Positions 4,856-11,614 of a stretch of 23,837 nucleotides of DNA are shown piece after piece. The stretch is taken from positions 1 to 23,837 of the forward strand of contig JADHSW010000014.1 in NCBI GenBank assembly GCA_016776705.1, read 5' to 3'. A program made the position numbers and the translations under genes. The first letter of the stretch is position 1. Every line of letters starts with the position of its first letter. The notes under the pieces were generated by a model. That model did not search any database. It was not told where the DNA came from and saw nothing but the letters and a program-made list of their open reading frames with translations. Origin of the DNA: Rhodospirillales bacterium (GTDB taxonomy: Bacteria > Pseudomonadota > Alphaproteobacteria > Rhodospirillales > JABHCV01).

Positions 4856-6700
4856 ATGAACGATTATGTAAGCAACTTTTTACAACATGGTGGGCAACTG
4901 GATTCATTTCTGGCGGCGGCCGTATTATGGATTAGCTTTGCCGCCATTGGCTCCCTGTTCATCAAACGCGGACAAGCTCTTGAAAATGCCCCCTTCCTGG
5001 GTTGGGCGCTTGTTAGCCTGATATTTACCGTACTTGGCGTATTTACCAATATTCCTTTTACCTATGTGGCTATTACAATAGCCGTGCTGGCTGTCGCCGC
5101 CGGGGTCAAGGTGATTCGAAGCGGGGGTGGCTTGCTTGCTGGTGGCACAATAAAGATAGTTATTCTTGGCGCACCATTGCTGTTGCTGGTTTCAGCCATG
5201 GTTGGCTCTCAATGGGATGAATTCGGCCACTGGCTAATCTCCCCCAGGCTGTTATTGGAAACCGATGCCTTCCCCAACCGGGATAATTATCTGCGCAGTG
5301 GCAGTCTGCCTGCCTATCCATTCAGTTGGCATTTCGTAACGTATCTGGCCAGCTTGCTAAGTGGACGGTTTTTGGAAAACGCCGGGGCGCTGTTTAATGT
5401 ATTCATGCTGTTGAGCTTTAGCCTGGTCGCGGCACGACTGATGCGGGCCGGTGTTGGCGGCGATGAGGAAGGCCCCGCGCCAGGCTGGGTAATGTGCGCA
5501 ACCGGGGCGTTGGTGGCCATCGTGCTGAGCACGACATTTGCCCAGAAAGTCGCCCTGACATCCTATGCAGACATCGCCACCGCTGCTTCCCTGGGTATGG
5601 GCGGCCTTACGGGTTGGTACATGCTGGGGGCTTTGGCCGAAGGACGCGGGAGGCAATCGCGCAATTACGCCCTGCAATTCGGCTTGATCATGATGCTGCT
5701 GGTCAATTTAAAACAGTCGACGCTGGTTTTGTTTATTCTGCTGCTTGGGGGGATTATCCTGACCGCCTTGCGTGACCCGCATGTCAAGTTATCTGGCCTT
5801 GGGAAATGCCTGCCGTGGATGATTATTCCGCCGATCATCATTTACATAATCTGGCGCTATTACGTAACCATGGAACTTCCGGGGCGGGAAATGAACATGA
5901 AACCAGTATCTGATTGGTTGATTTCCTACATCCCTGAAATACTCAGCAAAATGTTGCTCGTGTTGTCAAAAAAAGGGGCTTTTCTTGTCTTGATGATTGT
6001 CATCATTGGTTTTGGCGTCCGCGCTATGATCCATTATCGCACGCCATTTGACCGTCTGGCCATCATTGTCGCGGCAGTGTTTTTGGGCCACAATTTATTC
6101 CTGCTGTTCGCTTATGTTTCGACCTTTGGCAAGTTTGATGCCCTGCGGGCTGCATCGTACTGGCGCTATAACATGCAAATCGGGTTACTGGGCGTTCTAT
6201 TCACATCATACGGGTTGGGGCTGGCCTGGAAGACCTATGGTCAAGGGCGCTGGAATATTCAAAAATCCGGCTGGGTGGCCATTGTCCTGATGTTGATGGC
6301 GCCAGTTATATTCGCCAACAAACTACGTTTTGACCTTTTCCAGCCGATCCCCCACTTCCGCGTCGTCGGAGCAGAAATCAACAAGCTTTTATCAGATGGC
6401 GACGCTTTGAGCGTAGTGGATCCCAAAGGGTCCGGGGAGTCGGGCATGATCACCCGTTACGAAATGGGTGGGACCGGCATTTACCGAGGCTTTATCGGTT
6501 TTTTCCAAAAGCCCACTCTTGAGATTCTAAAGGGCCATGTGGGAAGCGGCAATTACAGCCACATTCTCGTTCATTCGGTAACACCCGATGTAACTGGTGC
6601 TTTAAATGTGGATTTGGCCACAGACCAATCCCATCTGCTTGAAATTGATGACACGGGCGCGTGGCGAATTATCAAATCCTGGCCGTTGCCGCAAAGCTAA
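4856..6700 (+). CDS. Polytopic GT-C-type glycosyltransferase-like membrane protein
   Basis: 614 aa with roughly a dozen hydrophobic spans (about 17-37, 47-80, 100-117, then further spans to about 485) and a C-terminal soluble domain of about 120 residues. The first large extracytoplasmic loop carries W-D121-E122-F-G-H-W-L; an acidic pair at this place is the usual catalytic/metal site of GT-C enzymes that use polyprenyl-phosphate sugars. S-W-H-F in the same loop also fits. The acceptor is unknown. The gene is alone on the plus strand, convergent with the methyltransferase and only 12 bases from its stop. It probably takes part in assembly or decoration of the surface glycan on the periplasmic side. 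Named family membership is uncertain because sequence in this class is weakly conserved. Confidence 0.65.
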   Translation: MNDYVSNFLQHGGQLDSFLAAAVLWISFAAIGSLFIKRGQALENAPFLGWALVSLIFTVLGVFTNIPFTYVAITIAVLAVAAGVKVIRSGGGLLAGGTIKIVILGAPLLLLVSAMVGSQWDEFGHWLISPRLLLETDAFPNRDNYLRSGSLPAYPFSWHFVTYLASLLSGRFLENAGALFNVFMLLSFSLVAARLMRAGVGGDEEGPAPGWVMCATGALVAIVLSTTFAQKVALTSYADIATAASLGMGGLTGWYMLGALAEGRGRQSRNYALQFGLIMMLLVNLKQSTLVLFILLLGGIILTALRDPHVKLSGLGKCLPWMIIPPIIIYIIWRYYVTMELPGREMNMKPVSDWLISYIPEILSKMLLVLSKKGAFLVLMIVIIGFGVRAMIHYRTPFDRLAIIVAAVFLGHNLFLLFAYVSTFGKFDALRAASYWRYNMQIGLLGVLFTSYGLGLAWKTYGQGRWNIQKSGWVAIVLMLMAPVIFANKLRFDLFQPIPHFRVVGAEINKLLSDGDALSVVDPKGSGESGMITRYEMGGTGIYRGFIGFFQKPTLEILKGHVGSGNYSHILVHSVTPDVTGALNVDLATDQSHLLEIDDTGAWRIIKSWPLPQS

Positions 6701-6712
6701 CTCTTTTTTGCG

Positions 6713-7429
6713 TTATGTTTCAGGCCTTTTGGCAATAAGCAGAATGTTCTTGCCAAAAGGTGGCGGGGCCAGACTTTCCAGCCCCCGCGACAGCGGTGCG
6801 AATACCGCGTCATAAATACTGACCAGTAAAGGATTGAACCCGGTCGCCCCCATCATCGTGTTAAGCAGCCACCACGGAGCAACGCCCAGAGTATCAAAAT
6901 AGCGCGAGCGGATAATTTCAAAACCCGCATCAACAACCCGCCCATTTAGTTCATCCCGTTGATAGCGACGAAAATGCCCAACCAGGGCATCCAGATCACT
7001 GTAAAGGAATTTCAGTGCCGGAACGAATAGCAACAAATGTCCGCCGGGTTTAAGGATCTTGAAGAACCCTTCAAGGGCCGTGCTATCATCTTCAATATGC
7101 TCAAGAACGTTGACCAGAACGACACAATCATAGGTCTCGTCATCTATTGCCGGAAGGCGACTTTCAAGGACCTCCCCGAATATCACCACTCCCGTATCGC
7201 CTTCAAAGCGCTTCCTTAAGGGGGCGACCAGATTGGCCGAGGGTTCGACAAGATCAAGGCTTGAGACAAGAGGTCTGATACGTTGCGAAATATTGCCGAT
7301 CCCGGCCCCGAATTCAACGACCCGTCCGCTTATGTATGGTTGGAAGGTTTCTACAATCCAGCTTTGGTAACGGTGAAGTGTTGCCAAAGCTTCAAGATCC
7401 GCCCCTTCGTAAATTGGATTACTGCTCAC
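6713..7429 (-). CDS. Class I SAM-dependent methyltransferase
   Basis: 238 aa from a GTG at 7429, preceded by AAGG at suitable spacing. The frame remains open upstream to 7582, but that part overlaps the epimerase gene out of frame and has none of the family's features. Motif I is V-V-E-F-G-A-G-I-G-N (about 37-46), followed by L-D-L-V-E-P (acidic end of strand 2), V-L-V-N-V-L-E-H-I-E-D-D (motif around strand 4) and L-K-P-G-G-H-L-L-L (strand 5). Methyltransferases of this shape are frequent in lipopolysaccharide and exopolysaccharide loci, where they methylate sugars or lipid carriers; the substrate cannot be read. It overlaps the upstream epimerase by 11 bases and ends the minus-strand group. 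A perfect 11-bp inverted repeat lies in its last codons. Confidence 0.8.
   Translation of the reverse strand: MSSNPIYEGADLEALATLHRYQSWIVETFQPYISGRVVEFGAGIGNISQRIRPLVSSLDLVEPSANLVAPLRKRFEGDTGVVIFGEVLESRLPAIDDETYDCVVLVNVLEHIEDDSTALEGFFKILKPGGHLLLFVPALKFLYSDLDALVGHFRRYQRDELNGRVVDAGFEIIRSRYFDTLGVAPWWLLNTMMGATGFNPLLVSIYDAVFAPLSRGLESLAPPPFGKNILLIAKRPET
6725..6760. repeat. Perfect 11-bp inverted repeat at a convergent gene junction
   Basis: CCTTTTGGCAA (6725-6735) and TTGCCAAAAGG (6750-6760) are exact reverse complements with a 14-base loop. The repeat lies inside the last codons of the minus-strand methyltransferase gene and 25 bases beyond the stop of the plus-strand glycosyltransferase gene. It could act as a hairpin in either transcript. 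No T-run follows on either side, so it is not a classical terminator. A weaker stem, CGCAAA/TTTGCG, spans 6690-6712 at the junction itself. Confidence 0.6.
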
Positions 7430-8480
7430 CCGTATAGACCTTGTCTGCCCAGTCGAGGAAGCGCTTGAGGCCTTCGTCGAGATCGATTGAGGGGTTGAAC
7501 TCAAGCTGAAGTTTGGCTTTGCGGATGTCCGGCGCGCGCCGGTTGGGTTCGTCCGCCGGGTAGCTGTCGGGATATTCGACAATGTCGTGCTTTACCGGCT
7601 TGCTGGAGACCCGGCTGATGGTTTCAACCAGATCAACCATGGAGATCTCCGGCTTGGGGTTGCCGATGTTATAGGCCTCGCCCGGAACACCCTTAAGCAC
7701 CACCAGCAAAAAGCCGACCATGGCGTCGGTGATGTAACAGAACGTGCGGGTCTGATCGCCACTGCCATAGACATGCAGCGGCTCGCCCGCCTTGATGCGG
7801 CTGGCGAAGTTGGGAAGCACCCGGTAATCAGTCTCCTGCATGCCCGGGCCAAACACGTTAAACGGCCGGATGGTGTTGGTCTTGGTGCCGTTGGTGGTGT
7901 GGTAGATATAACAAAGGGTCTCGCCCACACGCTTTGATTCGTCATAACACGCCCGCGGGCCCTGGCATGAGACGTTACCCCGGTAGCTTTCGGCCATGGG
8001 CACGTGCTTGAGGTCGGGATCGCCGTAGATCTCGCTAGATGAGAAAAACACAAAGCGCGCGTTATGGCTGTCAGCCAGCTCCAGCATGCGCCGGGTACCG
8101 GTGATGGCGACCTCAAGGGTCTCCAGCGGATAGGCCCGGTAATAATAAGGGGAAGCAATGCCCGCAGCATGGATCAGGTAATCCAGTGGCCCGTCCCAGT
8201 CAAAGGGCTGGGTGACATCGTGGTTGACGAAACGCACGTTATCCATCTCGGGGATCTCGGCGCCTTCCTTACCCGCCGTGATCAGATTATCCAGCGCCAC
8301 CACCTGCACCGGCTCGTCCAGCACGGTTTCATTTAACCTGGCGAAGATCTCCATGAAATAGCGACCCAGAAAACCGCGACCGCCCGTCAAAAGAACCGTC
8401 TTGCCAGCAAAATCCTGGGCCGGAACGCTTAAGCGATCACAGATCTCGTTGATGTCCGATTTAAGGAGGAATTCACTCAT
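7419..8480 (-). CDS. NAD-dependent sugar epimerase/dehydratase, UDP-glucuronate decarboxylase-like
   Basis: 353 aa, extended short-chain dehydrogenase. T-G-G-R-G-F-L-G (32-39) is the NAD-binding loop, D-N at 64-65 the adenosine-ribose contact, H-A-A-G at 104-107, S-S-S-E-I-Y-G at 147-153 carries the catalytic serine, and Y179-D-E-S-K183 the catalytic Tyr-Lys pair. Family-specific parts point to UDP-xylose-synthase (UXS)-like enzymes: G-P-R-A-C-Y-D-E-S-K-R, I-R-P-F-N-V-F-G-P-G, G-S-G-D-Q-T-R-T-F-C-Y-I-T-D and D-E-P-N-R-R-A-P-D-I. UXS oxidises and decarboxylates UDP-glucuronate to UDP-xylose; nearby relatives act as 4-epimerases or dehydratases, so the exact product is open. It follows the C-methyltransferase by 21 bases, which suggests both act on the same nucleotide sugar. 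Confidence 0.8.
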   Translation of the reverse strand: MSEFLLKSDINEICDRLSVPAQDFAGKTVLLTGGRGFLGRYFMEIFARLNETVLDEPVQVVALDNLITAGKEGAEIPEMDNVRFVNHDVTQPFDWDGPLDYLIHAAGIASPYYYRAYPLETLEVAITGTRRMLELADSHNARFVFFSSSEIYGDPDLKHVPMAESYRGNVSCQGPRACYDESKRVGETLCYIYHTTNGTKTNTIRPFNVFGPGMQETDYRVLPNFASRIKAGEPLHVYGSGDQTRTFCYITDAMVGFLLVVLKGVPGEAYNIGNPKPEISMVDLVETISRVSSKPVKHDIVEYPDSYPADEPNRRAPDIRKAKLQLEFNPSIDLDEGLKRFLDWADKVYTGEQ

Positions 8481-8501
8481 GGCTATATGTGCGCTTTCTG
8501 G

Positions 8502-9746
8502 CTAGTGGACGACGACGTTGGGCAGGGGAACAATAAATTTGCCACCTTGTTCCTTAAAGGCTTTATGGTTTTCCATAATGGGAGCGGCAAAATTCCAGGC
8601 CAGTATGACAATATCATCTGGTTTTTTCTCATAAATAGCCGATGAAGGCACCACCGGAATATGCATTCCTGGAGAATACAAGCCCTGCTTTAAAGGGCTG
8701 TCATCGACAATATAGTCGATAAGGTCCGGGCCAATTTCAAAATGATACATCAGGGTGGTCGCCTTGGCTGGTGCGCCAAAAGCGGCAATGGTCCGGCCCT
8801 GTTCTTTCTTTTCGCGCAATAAAGTGGATAGCTCTGCCTTGAGGACGCCGATTCGCGTGCCAAAATCACGATACGTTTCAGCCTTATCCAGACCCATCTG
8901 TTTTTCCAGGTTGACCAATTCACCGACGCTGTGATCAACAGGTTTCGGTCCCCCTTGTTTTTGGGCAACGGCGCGCAAAGACCCGCCGTGGGATGATACC
9001 CGCTGAGCGCCAATCAGTTCCATGCCATGGGCCTGCATAAACGTGACCAAGGGACCAACCCCGTGGTAAGCAAGATGTTCATGGTAGATGGTATCGAACA
9101 GCGTGTATTCAAACACGTTGACCAGATAGGATACTTCGAAAACGAAAACGCCTTCGACGTCCAGTAAATCACGGATTCCGTCCAGAACCCCGCCCAGGTC
9201 ATCAATATGAGCGAAAACGTTATTGGCCGTAATGACACCGGCTGCGCCATGGTGCTCTTGAATATCTTTGGCCATTTCGGGAGAAAAGAAACCGGTTATC
9301 GTTTCAACCCCGTCAGTAGTTGCCCGAGCCGCAATATCCTTCGCCGGATCGACACCAAGAACCTTATAGCCGTTCTTTTGAAAAGCCTTCAGCAGGGTGC
9401 CGTCGTTGGAACCGATATCAAAAACCATTGACCCCGTAGTAGGGGAATAGCTGTCGATAACAAAAGCGGCATAGTCCGCAAAATGTTTGACGAATACCGG
9501 CGATGTTCCGGACACATATACATAGTTTTCAAATAGCACCGCCGGATCAACAACATCTAGCAGCTGCACATGGTGACAATTTTCACAGAAAAATATATCC
9601 AGCGGGAATGTCTGTTGGGCTTCCGATAAGTCTTCCTTGCCAACAAAAGCATTTGCCGGTGGCGTTGGCGCCAAGGACAAAACCTCCCTGACATGGGAGC
9701 TGCCACAAAGGCGACAGGTCGTGCGGCGATGACAGGCGGCGCTCAT
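8502..9746 (-). CDS. Sugar C-methyltransferase of the three-domain zinc type
   Basis: 414 aa with the layout of NovU/TcaB9-type enzymes, which transfer a methyl group from SAM to carbon 3 of a 4-keto nucleotide sugar. Residues about 9-70 form the zinc-binding domain with C11-x-x-C14 and C54-x-x-C57. V-F-D-I-G-S-N-D-G (108-116) is the SAM motif. Y221-H-E223-H224 corresponds to the Glu-His pair known as catalytic in TcaB9. The C-terminal third (about 250-414, with A-F-G-A-P-A-K-A-T-T and V-I-L-A-W-N-F-A) is the family's second Rossmann-like domain. Full length for the family. Three bases separate it from the cupin gene. Together with the cupin and the epimerase it implies a branched-chain deoxysugar in the glycan. 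Confidence 0.85.
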   Translation of the reverse strand: MSAACHRRTTCRLCGSSHVREVLSLAPTPPANAFVGKEDLSEAQQTFPLDIFFCENCHHVQLLDVVDPAVLFENYVYVSGTSPVFVKHFADYAAFVIDSYSPTTGSMVFDIGSNDGTLLKAFQKNGYKVLGVDPAKDIAARATTDGVETITGFFSPEMAKDIQEHHGAAGVITANNVFAHIDDLGGVLDGIRDLLDVEGVFVFEVSYLVNVFEYTLFDTIYHEHLAYHGVGPLVTFMQAHGMELIGAQRVSSHGGSLRAVAQKQGGPKPVDHSVGELVNLEKQMGLDKAETYRDFGTRIGVLKAELSTLLREKKEQGRTIAAFGAPAKATTLMYHFEIGPDLIDYIVDDSPLKQGLYSPGMHIPVVPSSAIYEKKPDDIVILAWNFAAPIMENHKAFKEQGGKFIVPLPNVVVH

Positions 9747-9749
9747 TTG

Positions 9750-10220
9750 TTAGTCGTTATCTTCCGGGCGCCAACTGATCGTGCCGCTATCATCCAGCAT
9801 ATCAACGCGCACAACATCAGCTTCGTAAGTCGCCTGATCGCGTGGATTGCGTGACAGGGTTAAAAACACAGTATCTTCCGGAAACTTCATGCAGTGATCG
9901 ACCATCGGAGGGGTAAAGACCATCTGGCCTTCCTTGACCAGCAACATTTCGGGATCATCCTCACTGCCGGTAGGGCGGTGGTAATATTCAATCGTTCCCG
10001 ACATTACATAACAATAATGCCAGTCGGTCTTATGATAATGATTCGCCCGCAAGGAATCTTTTTTCGACTCGATCATCACCGCTGATTTCATCATTCTATC
10101 GACCAGCGGCTGAATGGCCCCGCGATCATCAACGAATGGTTTTTCAAGCGGAACAATGGCCTCGTCGGGCCAGCTTTGCTTTTCTTCTTCGGTGACGGGA
10201 TCGATATCGGGTTCGGACAT
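9750..10220 (-). CDS. Cupin protein, likely nucleotide-sugar isomerase/epimerase-like
   Basis: A 156-aa single-domain cupin with a good AAAGGAGA ribosome-binding site before the ATG at 10220. The metal-type motif is H61-Y-H63-K-T-D-W-H68-Y-C-Y-V-M-S-G, followed by a second cupin motif around P-P-M-V-D-H (111-116). The preceding D-D-R-G-A-I-Q-P-L (31-39) resembles the N-terminal strand of sugar 3,5-epimerases and of WxcM/FdtA-like 3,4-ketoisomerases. Placed immediately before a sugar C-methyltransferase, it most likely epimerises or isomerises the 4-keto sugar intermediate. Which reaction it catalyses cannot be decided from the sequence. Confidence 0.7.
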   Translation of the reverse strand: MSEPDIDPVTEEEKQSWPDEAIVPLEKPFVDDRGAIQPLVDRMMKSAVMIESKKDSLRANHYHKTDWHYCYVMSGTIEYYHRPTGSEDDPEMLLVKEGQMVFTPPMVDHCMKFPEDTVFLTLSRNPRDQATYEADVVRVDMLDDSGTISWRPEDND

Positions 10221-10243
10221 ATAATGCGGTCTCCTTTAAAGTG

Positions 10244-10816
10244 TCAGTGAATAACACGAACAATATCAGAATTCCAGAACACCGGTACGGATGATTTCTG
10301 AAAAGCGTGATTAATGATGTAACGGCCCGGCAGAAAATGTTTTTTGTACACAGTATCAAACGACAAACCGTCCGCCTTGATAAGAACATCAGCGGGAACC
10401 TTGTCCCAACCAAGAAAATCCAGCCTCATTTCAGCAGCGCCAATTGCGTATATGGCAGTGGGGACCTCTACCTTGATCAAGGAATAAGTCTCCCCATGGC
10501 GAACCGTCCGGCAAAAATGAAGCCCCTTCAATAGTTCTGGTGAGGGGTCGCTGTAATAGGGACGGTCCGTATACACCATTGTGCCCACCCCTTCATAGAG
10601 GGTTTCATCGCAAAAGTAGGCCGGATTGTAGTCGCCGACCAACTGTCCGCCAGAAATCAGGGGATGAGCGCCAACATGTTGTTGAAACCGGAATTTTACA
10701 TTATTTATCAACGCCTTATGTCGATACACACCGAAAGCGCTCAAGCCCGTAACAACCACGGCAAATACAACAAACGCCGACAGAAGGCGCACACGGACAT
10801 CAGCAAAACGTTTCAT
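10244..10816 (-). CDS. Unrecognised membrane-anchored extracytoplasmic protein
   Basis: 190 aa from the ATG at 10816, which has AGGAAG seven bases upstream; an open frame reaching 10906 lacks such a site. A basic N-terminus (M-K-R-F-A-D-V-R-V-R) and one hydrophobic span at about residues 11-30 predict a signal anchor or uncleaved signal, with about 155 residues outside the cytoplasm. The outer part has two cysteines (in Y-F-C-D-E-T and H-F-C-R-T) and beta-rich sequence. I do not recognise a family. It heads the minus-strand sugar-modification group, 23 bases before the cupin gene, and shares a 110-bp divergent control region with the DUF4956-CotH-VTC unit, so it may belong functionally to either. 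Confidence 0.65.
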   Translation of the reverse strand: MKRFADVRVRLLSAFVVFAVVVTGLSAFGVYRHKALINNVKFRFQQHVGAHPLISGGQLVGDYNPAYFCDETLYEGVGTMVYTDRPYYSDPSPELLKGLHFCRTVRHGETYSLIKVEVPTAIYAIGAAEMRLDFLGWDKVPADVLIKADGLSFDTVYKKHFLPGRYIINHAFQKSSVPVFWNSDIVRVIH

Positions 10817-10843
10817 GAATGAACTTCCTAAATCTAATTGAGT

Positions 10844-10872
10844 AGAAAACGCTTTGAGGAAAGAAATGTCAA
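10844..10872 (-). promoter_or_regulatory. Candidate promoter for the minus-strand sugar group
   Basis: A perfect TTGACA on the minus strand (10872-10867) lies 51 bases before the ATG at 10816. At 17-18 bases spacing there is only TTTTCT or TTTCTA, so the -10 is poor. It overlaps the plus-strand candidate promoter, which would make the two mutually exclusive. Confidence 0.3.
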
Positions 10873-10881
10873 TTCTATGAT
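10854..10881 (+). promoter_or_regulatory. Candidate promoter of the DUF4956-CotH-VTC unit
   Basis: TTGAGG (10854-10859) and TATGAT (10876-10881) are 16 bases apart, with four and five matches to the sigma-70 hexamers. Transcription would begin near 10888, about 39 bases before the ATG at 10927. Confidence 0.45.
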
Positions 10882-10926
10882 GCGGCCCGCATCCTGCTAA
10901 GTACATCTACCATAAGGGACGAATCG

Positions 10927-11607
10927 ATGATCAAGGAACTTGAAAACTTAAACGCGCTGGTCAGCGAACCGTTGTCGCTGTTGCTGTTAGCCATCAATCT
11001 GGCTGTCGGTACCGTACTGTCATTGATCATTCGCTGGCATTTTCAAAAGTACGGAACATCGCTGTCAAACCGCGGTGAATTTTCTCAGATATTCCCGTTC
11101 ATCGTCTTGACCACAACGCTGGTCATCATGATCGTCAAATCATCCCTGGCATTGTCACTGGGGCTTGTTGGTGCGTTGTCCATTGTCCGCTTTCGCACCC
11201 CCATCAAAGAACCTGAAGAACTGGCATATTTGTTCCTGTCCATTGCAGTTGGGTTGGGGTTGGGGGCAAACCAGACGCTTATTACCGTTGGTTCGGCCCT
11301 GGGCATCATGATTGTTATGGCGATAATCAAGGATAGCAAGGTAAGCCGTACCTATAACAACGTTTATCTGTCCATCAGTTACGAAGCACCGGGGCTATCC
11401 ATTGCCGATGTCAACGGAGTCGTCGAAAAACATTTCTACAGCGGCAACATGCGGCGCGCTGAAACAGATGCAGTCGGGTCCGAGGTAGGTTACCTGGTCG
11501 ATGTTGATGATATGGCGGTGATATCCGCATTGACGGACGAATTGCGAGAAAAAATGAAAGACGTTCGGGTCAGCCTGATTGACCAGTCTCATCTGCCGAG
11601 GATTTAA
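10927..11607 (+). CDS. DUF4956 integral membrane protein
   Basis: 226 aa. Four hydrophobic segments (about 16-36, 55-80, 98-112, 115-135) are followed by a soluble C-terminal domain of about 90 residues. The signature is G-A-L-S-I-V-R-F-R-T-P-I-K-E-P-E-E-L-A-Y (82-101), the hallmark of DUF4956 proteins, whose biochemical role is unknown. In many bacteria, from recall, this family sits beside VTC-domain and CotH-type genes, exactly as here. The gene opens a three-gene unit: 7 bases separate its stop from the next ATG. I infer that it is the membrane component, a channel, scaffold or anchor, for the soluble VTC enzyme encoded third. Confidence 0.85.
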   Translation: MIKELENLNALVSEPLSLLLLAINLAVGTVLSLIIRWHFQKYGTSLSNRGEFSQIFPFIVLTTTLVIMIVKSSLALSLGLVGALSIVRFRTPIKEPEELAYLFLSIAVGLGLGANQTLITVGSALGIMIVMAIIKDSKVSRTYNNVYLSISYEAPGLSIADVNGVVEKHFYSGNMRRAETDAVGSEVGYLVDVDDMAVISALTDELREKMKDVRVSLIDQSHLPRI

Positions 11608-11614
11608 CCGGCAT

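Noticed and set aside
7430..7582. Upstream extension of the methyltransferase frame
   Set aside because: Low-complexity S/T/R-rich sequence overlapping the epimerase gene out of frame; the GTG at 7429 has a suitable AAGG.
7592..8170. A 192-codon minus-strand frame inside the epimerase gene
   Set aside because: Same strand, different frame from a complete dehydrogenase; composition rich in R, S and P as expected of an out-of-frame reading.
11579..11614. Upstream ATG of the CotH-like frame
   Set aside because: It is within the DUF4956 coding end; the ATG at 11615 follows GAGGA and directly begins a basic signal-anchor N-terminus.
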